In this document: positions 24,547 through 32,887 of the stretch, in pieces
Numbering within the stretch: the first letter of the stretch is position 1
Layout: each line of letters begins with the position of its first letter
NCBI RefSeq assembly: GCF_004339565.1
Contig: NZ_SMFZ01000001.1
Span: 1,488,001 to 1,552,000 of the forward strand
Direction of reading: 5' to 3'
Length of the DNA: 64,000 nt
Source: Pseudonocardia endophytica
Lineage (GTDB): Bacteria > Actinomycetota > Actinomycetes > Mycobacteriales > Pseudonocardiaceae
Translations under genes and position numbers: made by a program
Notes under the pieces: generated by a model
What the model was told of the DNA's origin: nothing
What the model saw: only the letters and a program-made list of their open reading frames with translations
Databases searched by the model: none

Positions 24547-26060
24547 TCACGCATCGCTCCCGAGAGCGACGGCGACGTGGTGCAGTGCCGTCGCATCGCG
24601 TGGTCCGCTCTCGTCGGCAGCCCACGCGACGTAGCCGTCCGGGCGCACGAGCAGGGCACCGACCGGCGGGGCGGCGACGGCCAGTTCCACGACGGTCACG
24701 CCATGAGGGCGTTCGGCCGGGGCGCCGCCGAGGTCGAACAGGACCGGGCGGGGGTCATCGAGATGGTGGTCCACCCCGTCGATGTCGGGAACGAACCATC
24801 CGGTCAGACGGTGCGCGTCCGCGTCACAGGGGTAGCGCACGTCCGGACCCTCCAGGAGCGTGGCCAGCCGCCCGACGACGACCGGTTCCCGGACCCACTC
24901 CGACAGCAGCGCCCGCAGCGCCGTGACCTCGGCCCCGGGAGAGAGCAGCAGTGTCTGGGCCTGTGTGTGCACCGCAACGCGGTCGGCGGCGGGTCGGCGC
25001 TCCCGCTCGTATCCATCGAGCAGCCGTGGGGTTCCGCGGACGGCTCCGGCGAGCCGCCACGCCAGACACACCGCGTCCTGGAGACCGACGTTGAGTCCGG
25101 GGGCACCGACCGCGTTGTGCACGTGGGCCGCATCGCCGGCGAGCAGGATCCGGCCTCGCCGGTAGGTCTCGGCGATCCGGGTGTTGCGGCCCCGCCGCCG
25201 GCGCAGCTGGTGCGGTCCCGGGCCGGCTGGCGCGGACATCGGGATCCGGGAGCCGAGCACCCGCTCGATGGCGGCAGCGACCTCGGGGACCGTTGCCGGG
25301 CCCTCGTCGCTGTCGTCCCCGTTCCCGTCGTGCTCCCACTCCAACGCACTGACCAGCAGCGTCCCGGAGGCTCTGGGAAGCATCGACCAGGCTCCGCGCG
25401 GGGTCCGGTTCCACCGGTAGAGCCCCAGGGCGCCGACACCGGGCAACTCGAGTTCGGCCCGCTCGGGCACGAGTGTCGCGGCCGGGATGGTCACCTCCGC
25501 CGAGCGGGACACCACGGTGCTGTCGGTGATGCCGGGGAAGCCGATTCCGGCCAGATCGCGTACACGGCTGTGCGCTCCGTTGCAGCCGACGATGTAGGCG
25601 GCGTCGATCTCTGCCGGCCCGGCGCCGTCGAGCACCCGTGCCGTCACCCGGTCCGGCCCCTCGGCGATGCCGACGAGCTCGGTGGACCGGCGGAGATCCA
25701 CCCCCATCTCGTCGGCCCGGGCGGCGAGTGCGCTCTCGAGCTCCTGCTGCGAGGTGGAGACGCCGTGGAGCGGGCTCTCGGGGGCCGTCGTCAGGTCGAG
25801 CCCGATTCCTCCGAACTGGAACGCCTGCCCCACCGGTGGGGCGCCGGGATGGCCGAGGCGAGCCAGGATGCCGCGCTGGTGGAGCAGCCGTGCGGCTTGC
25901 CCGACCACGGCGTTCGCCTTCGGCCCCGGCTCGGTTCGGGCAGGCTCTCGATCACGACCACCGCGACGCCCGCCCTGGCCAGGTCACCGGCGAGTGCCAG
26001 CCCGGTCGGGCCGGCGCCGACGACGACCACATCGGACGACTCCCTCCGACCGTGCTGCAT
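24547..26060 (-). pseudogene. Frameshifted FAD-dependent aromatic-ring hydroxylase (PheA/TfdB family)
   Basis: Two minus-strand frames together make one flavin monooxygenase. The first (from ATG 26060) has the FAD Rossmann loop VVVVGAGPTGLALAGDLARAG and ends its homology at LPEPSRG. The second picks up at PKANAVVGQAARLLHQRG and runs to 24547, with the second FAD motif GRILLAGDAAHVHNAVGAPGLNVGLQDA. The junction is a run of four C (25924-25927 on the plus strand). One extra base there restores a single 504-residue protein of normal length. It would hydroxylate a phenolic substrate with NADPH and O2. It is either a recent pseudogene or a homopolymer sequencing error; no slippery heptamer suggests programmed shifting. 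Confidence 0.85.
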
Positions 26061-26285
26061 CCCGGTGCCGGGCGCCTGCTGCCCGGCGTGTGTGCGTGGC
26101 CGTCCGTGGTCACTGTTCGGCAAACGGATCAATCCTCGACAGCGAGTGATGTCTGCGGCCGGGCGGTCACGCATACCGCCAGGCAGCGATGGCCAGGTGG
26201 AGCCTGCGACCGACGTGGTCGACGAGTGCGGGCACGCGTCACGTCGTTCCGCCGCCGTCACCCACGGCGGACGGCGCGGTACCGG

Positions 26286-26744
26286 TCACCGCAACGGGAT
26301 GTCGACGCCCCGTTCCGACTCCGGCCGAGCCCCGAAGATCCGGCGCTCGGACTCCTCGATCGCCAGGTCGTTGATGCTCGCCTCGCGGCGGACCATCAGG
26401 CCGTGCTCGTCGAACTCCCAGTTCTCGTTGCCGTAGCTGCGCCACCACCGACCCTGCGCGTCGCGGGACTCGTACTGGAACCGCACCGCGATGCGGTTGC
26501 CCGCGAACGTCCACAGGGACTTGCGCAGGGCGTAGTCGAGCTCGCGCTCCCACTTGCGGGTCAGGAACTCGACGATGGCCTCCCGCCCGGTGACGAACTG
26601 GTCGCGGTTGCGCCAGACCGAGTCCTCGCTGTAGGCGAGCGAGACCCGTTCCGGGTCCCGGGTGTTCCAGGCGTCCTCGGCGGCCTGGACCTTCTGCAGG
26701 GCCGTCTCGAGCGTGAACGGGGGCAGTGGCGGCCGGTCGGCCAT
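26286..26744 (-). CDS. NTF2-like protein, DUF1348 family
   Basis: 152 residues, ATG at 26744 with a strong AGGAGG five bases upstream. A single SnoaL/NTF2-like cone-shaped domain: [21 protein letters not shown] helix, [20 protein letters not shown], then [21 protein letters not shown]. This is the standard DUF1348 sequence; function of the family is unknown, but the fold often forms small-molecule pockets. Two operator-like palindromes lie directly upstream, and the next gene upstream on the same strand is a TetR regulator with a third palindrome. It is therefore very likely controlled by that regulator. Confidence 0.92.
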   Translation of the reverse strand: MADRPPLPPFTLETALQKVQAAEDAWNTRDPERVSLAYSEDSVWRNRDQFVTGREAIVEFLTRKWERELDYALRKSLWTFAGNRIAVRFQYESRDAQGRWWRSYGNENWEFDEHGLMVRREASINDLAIEESERRIFGARPESERGVDIPLR

Positions 26745-26758
26745 GGTGACCTCCTGTA

Positions 26759-26801
26759 GGAGAATGATCGTTCTCCACAGCTTAGGAGAACGATCGTTCT
26801 C
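26759..26801. promoter_or_regulatory. Double operator-like palindrome upstream of the DUF1348 gene
   Basis: Two 16-18 bp palindromes sit side by side: GGAGAATGATCGTTCTCC (26759-26776, one mismatch) and the perfect GAGAACGATCGTTCTC (26786-26801). Their centres are 26 bp apart. A related site, GGAAAACGACCGTTCTCC, lies at the TetR gene start. The shared GAGAACGA/TCGTTCTC half-site points to one TetR dimer recognising all three. Confidence 0.85.
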
Positions 26802-26851
26802 ACCGCAAGTGGCAGGTGGGAGTGGTGGCCGGGGGCCAGGACGTGGCGGGC

Positions 26852-27421
26852 TCAGCCGCCGGAGGCCGCGCGCACGAGATCCTCCGCGGCCTCGCGCGCC
26901 CGCACGGCGACATCGCCCGGCCCGAAGATCCCCGCGGTCACCATCGCGCCCTCGGCCAGCAACAGGAGCCGCCCGGCGAGCGCGGGCGGCAGCCCGGCGT
27001 CGGCCACCAGCCGGTCCAGGTACCCGGCGAACGCCTCCTTGTGCGCGCGCACCTGGCGGGCGGCGGGCTCGGAGACCGCACCCAGCTCGCCGTAGCCGTT
27101 GATCCAGGCACAACCACGGAACCCGGGTTCGTGGAACCACGAGTCCAGCCAGTCGAACACCGCGAGCAGCCGACGTCGCCGATCCGGCTCCCGCTCCACG
27201 GCGGCAGCCAGCCGTCCACGCCACCGCCGATCACGACGCTCGAGGTACGCCTCGACCAGCTGTTCCTTGCCCGGGTAGAGGGAGTACACGCGCTTGATCG
27301 ACAGTCCGGAACGGCCCCTGACCTCGTCCATGCCCACCGACTGGATGCCGCGGCCGTAGAACAGCTCCTCCGCGGCGTCGAGCAACCGCGTGCGCGCATC
27401 CTCGACGTCCACCCCCGCCAC
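26852..27421 (-). CDS. TetR/AcrR family transcriptional regulator
   Basis: 189 residues from GTG 27421, with GGAGG five bases upstream; GTG at 27424 is possible. The N-terminal helix-turn-helix reads [22 protein letters not shown] then [25 protein letters not shown]-terminal ligand-binding helical domain follows ([26 protein letters not shown]), as in the YxaF/LmrA-like subgroup. It lies directly upstream of the DUF1348 gene on the same strand. A palindrome just before its start and two before the DUF1348 gene suggest autoregulation and control of the neighbour. Effector unknown. Confidence 0.9.
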   Translation of the reverse strand: MAGVDVEDARTRLLDAAEELFYGRGIQSVGMDEVRGRSGLSIKRVYSLYPGKEQLVEAYLERRDRRWRGRLAAAVEREPDRRRRLLAVFDWLDSWFHEPGFRGCAWINGYGELGAVSEPAARQVRAHKEAFAGYLDRLVADAGLPPALAGRLLLLAEGAMVTAGIFGPGDVAVRAREAAEDLVRAASGG

Positions 27422-27435
27422 CACGACCTCCTCCC

Positions 27436-27453
27436 GGAAAACGACCGTTCTCC
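27436..27453. promoter_or_regulatory. Third copy of the TetR operator-like palindrome, at the tetR start
   Basis: GGAAAACGACCGTTCTCC keeps the half-site pattern of the two perfect or near-perfect palindromes at 26759-26801, with two mismatches between arms. It lies 12-30 bases before the regulator start codon, where a repressor would block its own transcription. Confidence 0.75.
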
Positions 27454-27580
27454 ACGGTACCCCCCGGCCGACGATCGCCGATCCCCGTTCCGAGACCGGC
27501 GCGGCCGAGGTCGGTGCCGCCGCCCACGCTCGCCCGAACCGGAGCACCGAGCCCGGCCACCGGCAGGCCCGACGCCCCGG

Positions 27581-27946
27581 TCAGCCGGCCGGGCGGGACT
27601 CGCTGACCGGCCGCGCGGGGTGGGGGAAGGAGAAGACCGACACCAGGTCCCCGGTCCCGGTGTTGGCCAACGAGTGCCACTCACCGGCCGGGATGAAGAT
27701 CGCGTCCCCCTGGCGGAACGGGAGCGACTCCCCCCGCTTGCGCAGCTCGCCGCTCCCGGCCGCGACGTACATCACCTCGCCGGTGACGTGCACCGTCTCC
27801 CGCTCCGCCACGACCCCTTCGGGGACCGTCGCCACTCCCAGACAGTTCTGGATCTCCGGGACGTTCGCCGACGACAACAGCAGGCCGCTGCCGTCGGGGC
27901 CGCCCCGGTGCCGGACGAACCCGTCGATCCGGACATCGTCACTCAC
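27581..27946 (-). CDS. Single-domain cupin protein
   Basis: 121 residues. The GTG start at 27946 overlaps the deacetylase stop (GTGA), which implies translational coupling. The conserved cupin barrel is visible: motif 1 region ETVHVTGEVMYVAAGSGELRKRGE, and motif 2 GDAIFIPAGEWHSLANTG with the metal-binding His. Small cupins of this type bind metal and act on, or sense, small acids. Its place after a PuuE-like deacetylase suggests a role in the same ureide or amide breakdown route, but the reaction cannot be named. Confidence 0.88.
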   Translation of the reverse strand: MSDDVRIDGFVRHRGGPDGSGLLLSSANVPEIQNCLGVATVPEGVVAERETVHVTGEVMYVAAGSGELRKRGESLPFRQGDAIFIPAGEWHSLANTGTGDLVSVFSFPHPARPVSESRPAG

Positions 27947-28851
27947 ACCGCACCGTCCTTGCGCAGGGTGTGCCACCACTCGGCGATCTGCGCCCGCGTC
28001 GTGATCCACACGTCCGGGAACGAGCAGGCGTAGGCGAGGAACTCGTCGAGGCCGCCGATCCGGCCGGGTCGACCGATGATCCGGCAGTGCAGCCCGACCG
28101 ACATCATCCGCGGCCGGTGCTGGGCCTCGGCGCGCAGCACGTCGAGCGACTGGCGGGCATAGGTGAGGAACTCGTCGCCGGTGACCATGCTGCCCATCCA
28201 CCACTGCATGTCGTTGACGTCGGCGGTGTAGGGGATCACCAGGTGGTCGGTACCGTGGACGTCGACGAAATAGGGCAGGTCGTCGTTGTAGGCGTCCGAG
28301 TCGTAGCTGAACCCGCCCTCCTCGACGACGAGGTCACGGGTGTGCACGCTGGGGCCGTAGCGGCAGTACCAGCCGAGCGGACGCGAACCGCTGACCCGCT
28401 CGATGATCTCGACGGCCTCCCGGATGTGGGCCCGCTCCTCGTCCCGGGAGAGATGGAAGACCTCCTCCCAACGCAGCCCGTGGCTGCAGATCTCGTGACC
28501 CTGCTCGACGGCCGCCCGTGCCACGTCGGGGTGGATCTCCAGGGCCTTCGCGGCCGCGTAGAACGTCGAGGGCACCGAGTGCTTGCGCAGCACGTCCAGG
28601 ATGCGCCAGACACCGACCCGCGAGCCGTACTCGTACATCGACTCCATGGCGAGGTCGCGGGTGCCGTCGGGCACCGGGGAGCGGCCCCACTCGGTCAGCA
28701 TCTCCTGGGTGGTGTCCCCGCTCGGGTACGCGCGCTCGGCACCCTCCTCGTAGTTGACGACGATCGAGAGGGCGAGCCGCCTGCCCTCCGGCCAGGACAC
28801 GTCCGGATAGTCGTCGGAGTATCCGATGAAGTCCCTGTCGCGTGCGGTCAT
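27943..28851 (-). CDS. Polysaccharide-deacetylase-fold amidohydrolase, PuuE (allantoinase)-like
   Basis: 302 residues, ATG at 28851. A NodB-fold protein. The sequence SIVVNYEEGAERAYPSGD near the N-terminus is the PuuE version of motif 1, with Glu in place of the usual DDG. Further blocks are STFYAAAKALEIHP, GHEICSHGLRWEEV (metal His), and MSVGLHCRIIGRPGRIGGLDEFLAY near the end. PuuE-type members open the allantoin ring; others act on related cyclic amides. No signal peptide, so cytoplasmic, unlike the cell-wall deacetylases. It forms an operon with the overlapping cupin and probably the MFS gene 85 bp upstream. Confidence 0.87.
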   Translation of the reverse strand: MTARDRDFIGYSDDYPDVSWPEGRRLALSIVVNYEEGAERAYPSGDTTQEMLTEWGRSPVPDGTRDLAMESMYEYGSRVGVWRILDVLRKHSVPSTFYAAAKALEIHPDVARAAVEQGHEICSHGLRWEEVFHLSRDEERAHIREAVEIIERVSGSRPLGWYCRYGPSVHTRDLVVEEGGFSYDSDAYNDDLPYFVDVHGTDHLVIPYTADVNDMQWWMGSMVTGDEFLTYARQSLDVLRAEAQHRPRMMSVGLHCRIIGRPGRIGGLDEFLAYACSFPDVWITTRAQIAEWWHTLRKDGAV

Positions 28852-28936
28852 CTCGTCCTCTCGCTCGGCGGCCCCGGGGTCGACAGTCGAGCCCGGATCC
28901 CGACGTCGTCGGTGTGGTGATGCGGATCGGCGCCGC

Positions 28937-30415
28937 TCAGGCCGCGGCGGGGGCGTCGCCGTGCAGCCGTTCCAGCGAGACGCCGCGGGTCTCGGTCGCT
29001 CGCGTCATCAGCAGCGCCATGACCACGTACATGACCGCGAGGAGGGCGAACGCGGGCACGACCCCTGCCCACTCGAAGACGACGGTGACGAGCACCGGTA
29101 TCACCGCGCCGCCGAGGAAACCGATGTTCACGATCAGCGACGTACCGAACGCGCGGACGTGCGTCGGATACAGCTCGGGCGCCCACAGCCAGAGCGTGGT
29201 GTTGACCATGAGACAGAACACCTGGAACACGAACCCGATGAGCAGGATGGTCAGGTCCGAGTAGGCAAGCAGGGCGAACGCGACGACGGACACGGCACCG
29301 GCAACCGTTCCGACCGCGACCACGAACCGACGCGCCACCGCGTAGCTCGCGAACGTCGCGACACACGCACCGATCAGGGCGCCGAGGTTCTGCACCATCG
29401 TCAGCGCCAGGCTGCCCGCGACCGAGTAGCCGCGTTGCACCAGCAGGATCGGCATGATGATGATGACGCTGAACTGCACGCCCCAGGCCAGGAACGCCGC
29501 CAGGGACATGACCACGGTACGGCCGCGCAGCGCACGGCCGACCACGCTCGCCAGCTCCTGTCGGGTGCTCCCGGCGGCCTGCGCGCTCTCCGAGGCCGCG
29601 GCGGTGCGTTCGTCGACGTAGGTGGTCACCTCGTCGTCCGGGCGCAGGCGCAGCCGTCCCCGTGCCAGCCGGGTCAACGCCACGTTCGCCCCGTCGAGGT
29701 CACCCGTCTTGAGCAGATGCGCCGGGGTCTCCGGCAGGTACCGGCGGAAGAACACGATCAAGACGACCGGGATGCCGAGCAGGCCGAACGCCCAGCGCCA
29801 GGCGTCCGGTCCGGCGCCGACCGCGGTCGCCACCGGTCCCAGCACCAGCAAGGTGTAGGCGAAGACCAGGAAGGTGCCCACGCCGGCCGAGACGGTGTTG
29901 AACAGCGAGACGAACACGCCGCGCACCTTCGTCGGGGACAGCTCGGAGAGGTAGGTCAACCCGATGGCGATCTCCCCGCCGACCCCGAGCCCGGTGACGA
30001 CCCGGCTGAAGGCGAGCACCTCGTAGCTCGGCGAGAACGCGGAGATCACGGTGCCGGCACAGTAGATCGCCAGGCTCACCGAGAGCACCGCCCGCCGTCC
30101 GAAGCGGTCCCCGAGGATCCCCCCGACGATCCCTCCCGCGACCACGGCCAGCAGCGTGACGCTGGACAGGACGCTGACCAGCGCGGAGTCGATCCCGAAC
30201 GCCTCCTGGAGGGCAGGCCCCAGCGAGGAGAGGATCAACTGCTCGAAGACCTCGAAGAGACCGCCCAGCACCACGAGCACCAGGGCGACGTAGTGGGTCC
30301 GGGTCACGCCGATCCGATCGACGATCTCGCCGAGGGACTCGGCGCCGCGAACCGGTCCGACACCCGACGGCGGGGCCGCGGACTCGCGCCCGGCGGGGGG
30401 CTGATTGCTCGTCAC
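28937..30415 (-). CDS. MFS transporter, sugar/aromatic-acid symporter branch (12 TM)
   Basis: 492 residues from GTG 30415, with GGGAGG six bases upstream; the longer frame to 30529 is not supported. Inner-membrane protein with 12 predicted segments and a long central cytoplasmic loop (about residues 235-285). Motifs are GGILGDRFGRRAVL after TM2, FSRVVTGLGVGGEIAIGLTYLSE and RYLPETPAHLL, as in the AAHS/sugar porter branch. It is the first gene of a minus-strand group with the PuuE-like hydrolase and cupin, and is divergent from a GntR regulator. It probably imports the compound that the two enzymes break down. Confidence 0.9.
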   Translation of the reverse strand: MTSNQPPAGRESAAPPSGVGPVRGAESLGEIVDRIGVTRTHYVALVLVVLGGLFEVFEQLILSSLGPALQEAFGIDSALVSVLSSVTLLAVVAGGIVGGILGDRFGRRAVLSVSLAIYCAGTVISAFSPSYEVLAFSRVVTGLGVGGEIAIGLTYLSELSPTKVRGVFVSLFNTVSAGVGTFLVFAYTLLVLGPVATAVGAGPDAWRWAFGLLGIPVVLIVFFRRYLPETPAHLLKTGDLDGANVALTRLARGRLRLRPDDEVTTYVDERTAAASESAQAAGSTRQELASVVGRALRGRTVVMSLAAFLAWGVQFSVIIIMPILLVQRGYSVAGSLALTMVQNLGALIGACVATFASYAVARRFVVAVGTVAGAVSVVAFALLAYSDLTILLIGFVFQVFCLMVNTTLWLWAPELYPTHVRAFGTSLIVNIGFLGGAVIPVLVTVVFEWAGVVPAFALLAVMYVVMALLMTRATETRGVSLERLHGDAPAAA

Positions 30416-30736
30416 GGTGGTCCTCCCGTTGTGGGAACGGCGCCGTACAGGGCGTCCGACACGTCGCATACATATTTGTATGCAGTACTGTTCCCAGCGG
30501 ACAGTAGAACTGGGGCCGACCCTCGGCAAGACTCAGCGGTTACGATCCTGTGACGCCCGATGACGACGACGCGGCGTCACCTCACCCGGGCCGGACCACG
30601 ACCGGCGGACGAGGTGACCGCTGCCGTGCCGACATCGACGCGGACGGCGGACGCGGCGAGAGCCACGACCGCATCCCGAGCGGTATACGGTTCGCTCCGG
30701 GAGTACGGCGACGTGACGATGGGACGTTGAGGAGTC
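30416..30736. other. Divergent regulatory region between MFS and GntR genes
   Basis: 321 bp holding the palindrome at 30466. The rest shows no coding frame with acceptable codon use. The GntR ribosome site (GAGGAG) is at its right end. Confidence 0.6.
30466..30483. promoter_or_regulatory. Operator-like palindrome GCATACATATTTGTATGC
   Basis: Arms of seven bases (GCATACA/TGTATGC) around a four-base AT centre, 50 bp upstream of the MFS start. It is the most AT-rich spot in the 321-bp divergent region between the MFS gene and the GntR gene. ATAC/GTAT half-sites are common among FCD-type GntR regulators. A single site would suit control of the MFS-deacetylase-cupin group. Confidence 0.7.
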
Positions 30737-31390
30737 ATGGCGGCTGGGGCCAACGAGGCGCGGAGCCGGATGGTGGTGGACGCGGTCGCTCGACAGATCT
30801 CGGACTTCGAGCTCGAGCCCGGCGAGCGGCTGACCGAGGAGGGTCTGGCCAAGCGGTACGAGGTCAGCCGCACCCCGGTGCGCGAGGCTCTGACGTCGCT
30901 GCAGGAGATGGGCCTGGTCGAGCGGCTACCGGCGGGCGGCTACGCGGTGCGCGTGGTCCGGCTCGAGACGGTCGCCGACCTCATGGTGATCTGGGCGACG
31001 CTCGAGGAGCTGGTCATCCGGCTGGTCGCCCGCAACGCCGACCGAGCCTCCCTGGAGCGCCTGCTCGCGCAGGCACGCGACGAGACCAGCGGGGACCCGA
31101 TGGTCGAGGAGCAGATCCACTCCGAGCTGGCCCGGCTGTCCGGCAACCAGGAGCTGGTCAGGCTGCTGGGCACCATCTACTCGCGCACCGGGCCCTACCG
31201 GCGGCTCGACGGCCTGAACCGCCGGGACGAGATCCACACCGACCACGTGCGCATCCTCGAGCTGCTCGTCGACGATCATGCCGAGGACGCCAGAGAGCTC
31301 ATGCGCGAGCACGTCGAGCGCAGCCACCGGTTCGTCGAGATGCTCCTGCGCGGCGGTGTCCGCTCGGTGTCGTTCGACGCGTCGGCCTGA
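30737..31390 (+). CDS. GntR family regulator with FCD effector domain
   Basis: 217 residues, ATG 30737 with GAGGAG two to three bases upstream. The winged helix covers residues 10-75: VARQISDFELEPGERLTEEGLAKRYEVSRTPVREALTSLQEMGLVERLPAGGYAVR is the textbook GntR pattern. The all-helical FCD domain follows with metal-ligand His residues in EEQIHSELARL, DEIHTDHVRILELLV and MREHVERSHRF. Such regulators bind small organic acids through a metal ion. It is divergent from the MFS-deacetylase-cupin group and is the likely regulator of it. Confidence 0.93.
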   Translation: MAAGANEARSRMVVDAVARQISDFELEPGERLTEEGLAKRYEVSRTPVREALTSLQEMGLVERLPAGGYAVRVVRLETVADLMVIWATLEELVIRLVARNADRASLERLLAQARDETSGDPMVEEQIHSELARLSGNQELVRLLGTIYSRTGPYRRLDGLNRRDEIHTDHVRILELLVDDHAEDARELMREHVERSHRFVEMLLRGGVRSVSFDASA

Positions 31391-31804
31391 CCACCGGGAG
31401 ACGCGGTCTGCCCGGCGGATCGCTCGTCGTCGACGGACGGTCGAGCGACGACGGCCTGCCGGAAGCTCGCCACCAGCTCTGAGAGGTGCTGAGCGGTTCA
31501 CCGCGGCTGCGTGTTCCGGCCCGCCGCCGAGCCATCTCCTCGAAGGCGGCCACCCAGCACGGCGGCACCGTCCGGCGTCGTGACGAGGCAGGTGATTCCG
31601 CGACGAGGTCGGGCTGCCCACCACACCCGTAGAGGGAGCGTCCGTAACCGGTACCCGTGGGCCGGTCGCGGGCGGGCCGCTCCGGCGAGCTCGACGCGGC
31701 GTGCGTCTACCCGGGCGCGGAGGAAGTCATCGAGCACGACGACGACCATCGGAGACCCGGCGTCCGTCCGAACACCATGTAGCTGTGCGCTACATACTCG
31801 GGTA
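31391..31804. other. Intergenic region between GntR and ArsR-type genes
   Basis: 414 bp. It contains the palindrome at 31777 and a short minus-strand frame (31498-31750, 83 codons, MVVVVLDDFLRARV...). That frame starts 54 bp from the ArsR-type gene, divergently, but its second half has poor codon bias and it resembles nothing I know. I regard it as doubtful coding sequence or a gene remnant. Confidence 0.4.
31777..31795. promoter_or_regulatory. Palindrome ATGTAGCTGTGCGCTACAT overlapping a -10-like TACATA
   Basis: Seven-base arms with a five-base spacer, 9 bp before the GTG start of the ArsR-type regulator. TACATA at 31791-31796 could be the -10. Transcription would then begin at or next to the start codon, giving a leaderless mRNA, and a bound dimer would cover the promoter. 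Confidence 0.7.
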
Positions 31805-32779
31805 GTGGCAACCGAGCTCGACCTGGACGTGACGGAGCTGGCGAGGACCAGGTTCGGGGTGTCGCCGCTGTCGGAGACGGTGGCCGCGCTCCAGCTGCTC
31901 GGCGGACGGGCACGGCCGGAGGCCAGTCTGCGCTGGGTTCGTTGGGCCGTCGACGAACTCGCCCGCCAGCCACTCGATCTCCACCGCACGTGGCCGCTGA
32001 TCGTGAATGACCGGTCGAGCTGGCCCCAGTTCCTCGTTCCTGCACCACACGACGCGGCGACCACACTCGATGAGGACCTCGCCACGGTTCGGCGGACCAC
32101 GGCCGATCAGGTTCGCGCCAGCCTGTGCCGGGTGTTCGGCGACGACCTCCCCGACAGTGCCGCGCAGCTTGCCGCGCGTCCGGCCGAGGGTCTGCACGCG
32201 ATCGCAGCGGAGCTACGGAGGGCACACGACCGGCTCGTCGCTCCGCACTGGTCTCGGATCCGGGCTGTTCTCGACGCCGACGTCGCCTACCGGGCCAGGC
32301 AGTTGGCCAGCGGCGGACTGGAACGGTTGCTCGCGGATCTCCATCCCGAGCTGGGGTTCGCTGACGGCCGCCTCGTACTCAGGACGGCCAGCCGTGACCG
32401 CGAGGTGAACCGCGTCCCGGGCGGCCTGGTTCTGATGCCGGTCGTTCTCGGCTCCCAGCACGTCCTGATCAAGGGGAACAGCACGACCCGCACGACCGTT
32501 CGCTACCCCGCTCGCGGCGTCGGAGCACTCTGGACCGCCGGGACCCGGCCAGCACCGGGCCGCGTCGTCCGGCTGCTCGGGCGGCCCCGGGCCGAGCTGC
32601 TCGAGGCGCTGCAGACGCCGGCGACAACCGCAGATCTCGCTGCGGCCTTCGGTGTCTCGGCGAGCGCTGTCTCTCAACATCTGCGCGTCTTGCGGGAGAA
32701 CGGACTCGTCGCCAGCGAACGGACCGGACGCGCCGTCCTGCATCTCACCACCGCGCGCGGACAGGATCTCCTCCTGTAG
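31805..32779 (+). CDS. ArsR-type winged-helix transcriptional regulator with N-terminal DUF5937-like domain
   Basis: 324 residues from GTG 31805; no Shine-Dalgarno sequence, consistent with leaderless translation. The first 240 residues are an alpha-rich domain seen in the larger actinobacterial ArsR-like regulators (TELARTRFGVSPLSETVAALQLL; NRVPGGLVLMPVVLGSQHVLI). The last 75 hold the winged helix: LLEALQTPATTADLAAAFGVSASAVSQHLRVLRENGLVASERTGRAVLHLTTARG. The metal-binding Cys motifs of metal-sensing ArsR proteins are absent. It has a palindrome over its own promoter, suggesting autoregulation. Target genes are unclear, since the next gene (DHA2 MFS) is convergent. Confidence 0.85.
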   Translation: MATELDLDVTELARTRFGVSPLSETVAALQLLGGRARPEASLRWVRWAVDELARQPLDLHRTWPLIVNDRSSWPQFLVPAPHDAATTLDEDLATVRRTTADQVRASLCRVFGDDLPDSAAQLAARPAEGLHAIAAELRRAHDRLVAPHWSRIRAVLDADVAYRARQLASGGLERLLADLHPELGFADGRLVLRTASRDREVNRVPGGLVLMPVVLGSQHVLIKGNSTTRTTVRYPARGVGALWTAGTRPAPGRVVRLLGRPRAELLEALQTPATTADLAAAFGVSASAVSQHLRVLRENGLVASERTGRAVLHLTTARGQDLLL

Positions 32780-32887
32780 GTGTCCGATCTCGGCTGGGTC
32801 AGCACAGGATGGGCGGCGCACCCCGATCGACCACGGCGCGGCGCCGGCGGCCCGGACGCCAGCCGTGTGCAGCGACGGTCGAGCGAC

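Noticed and set aside
25920..25930. Programmed -1 frameshift in the flavin hydroxylase
   Set aside because: No X-XXY-YYZ slippery heptamer and no downstream pseudoknot is apparent; a lost base in a C run is simpler, and the family is not known for recoding.
23905..26436. 843-codon plus-strand ORF
   Set aside because: Antisense to the amidohydrolase and the flavin hydroxylase, with no recognisable domains and shadow-like composition.
31498..32100. 200-codon minus-strand ORF over the ArsR-type gene start
   Set aside because: The part overlapping the regulator is antisense shadow; only the 83-codon end outside it was kept as a doubtful remark.
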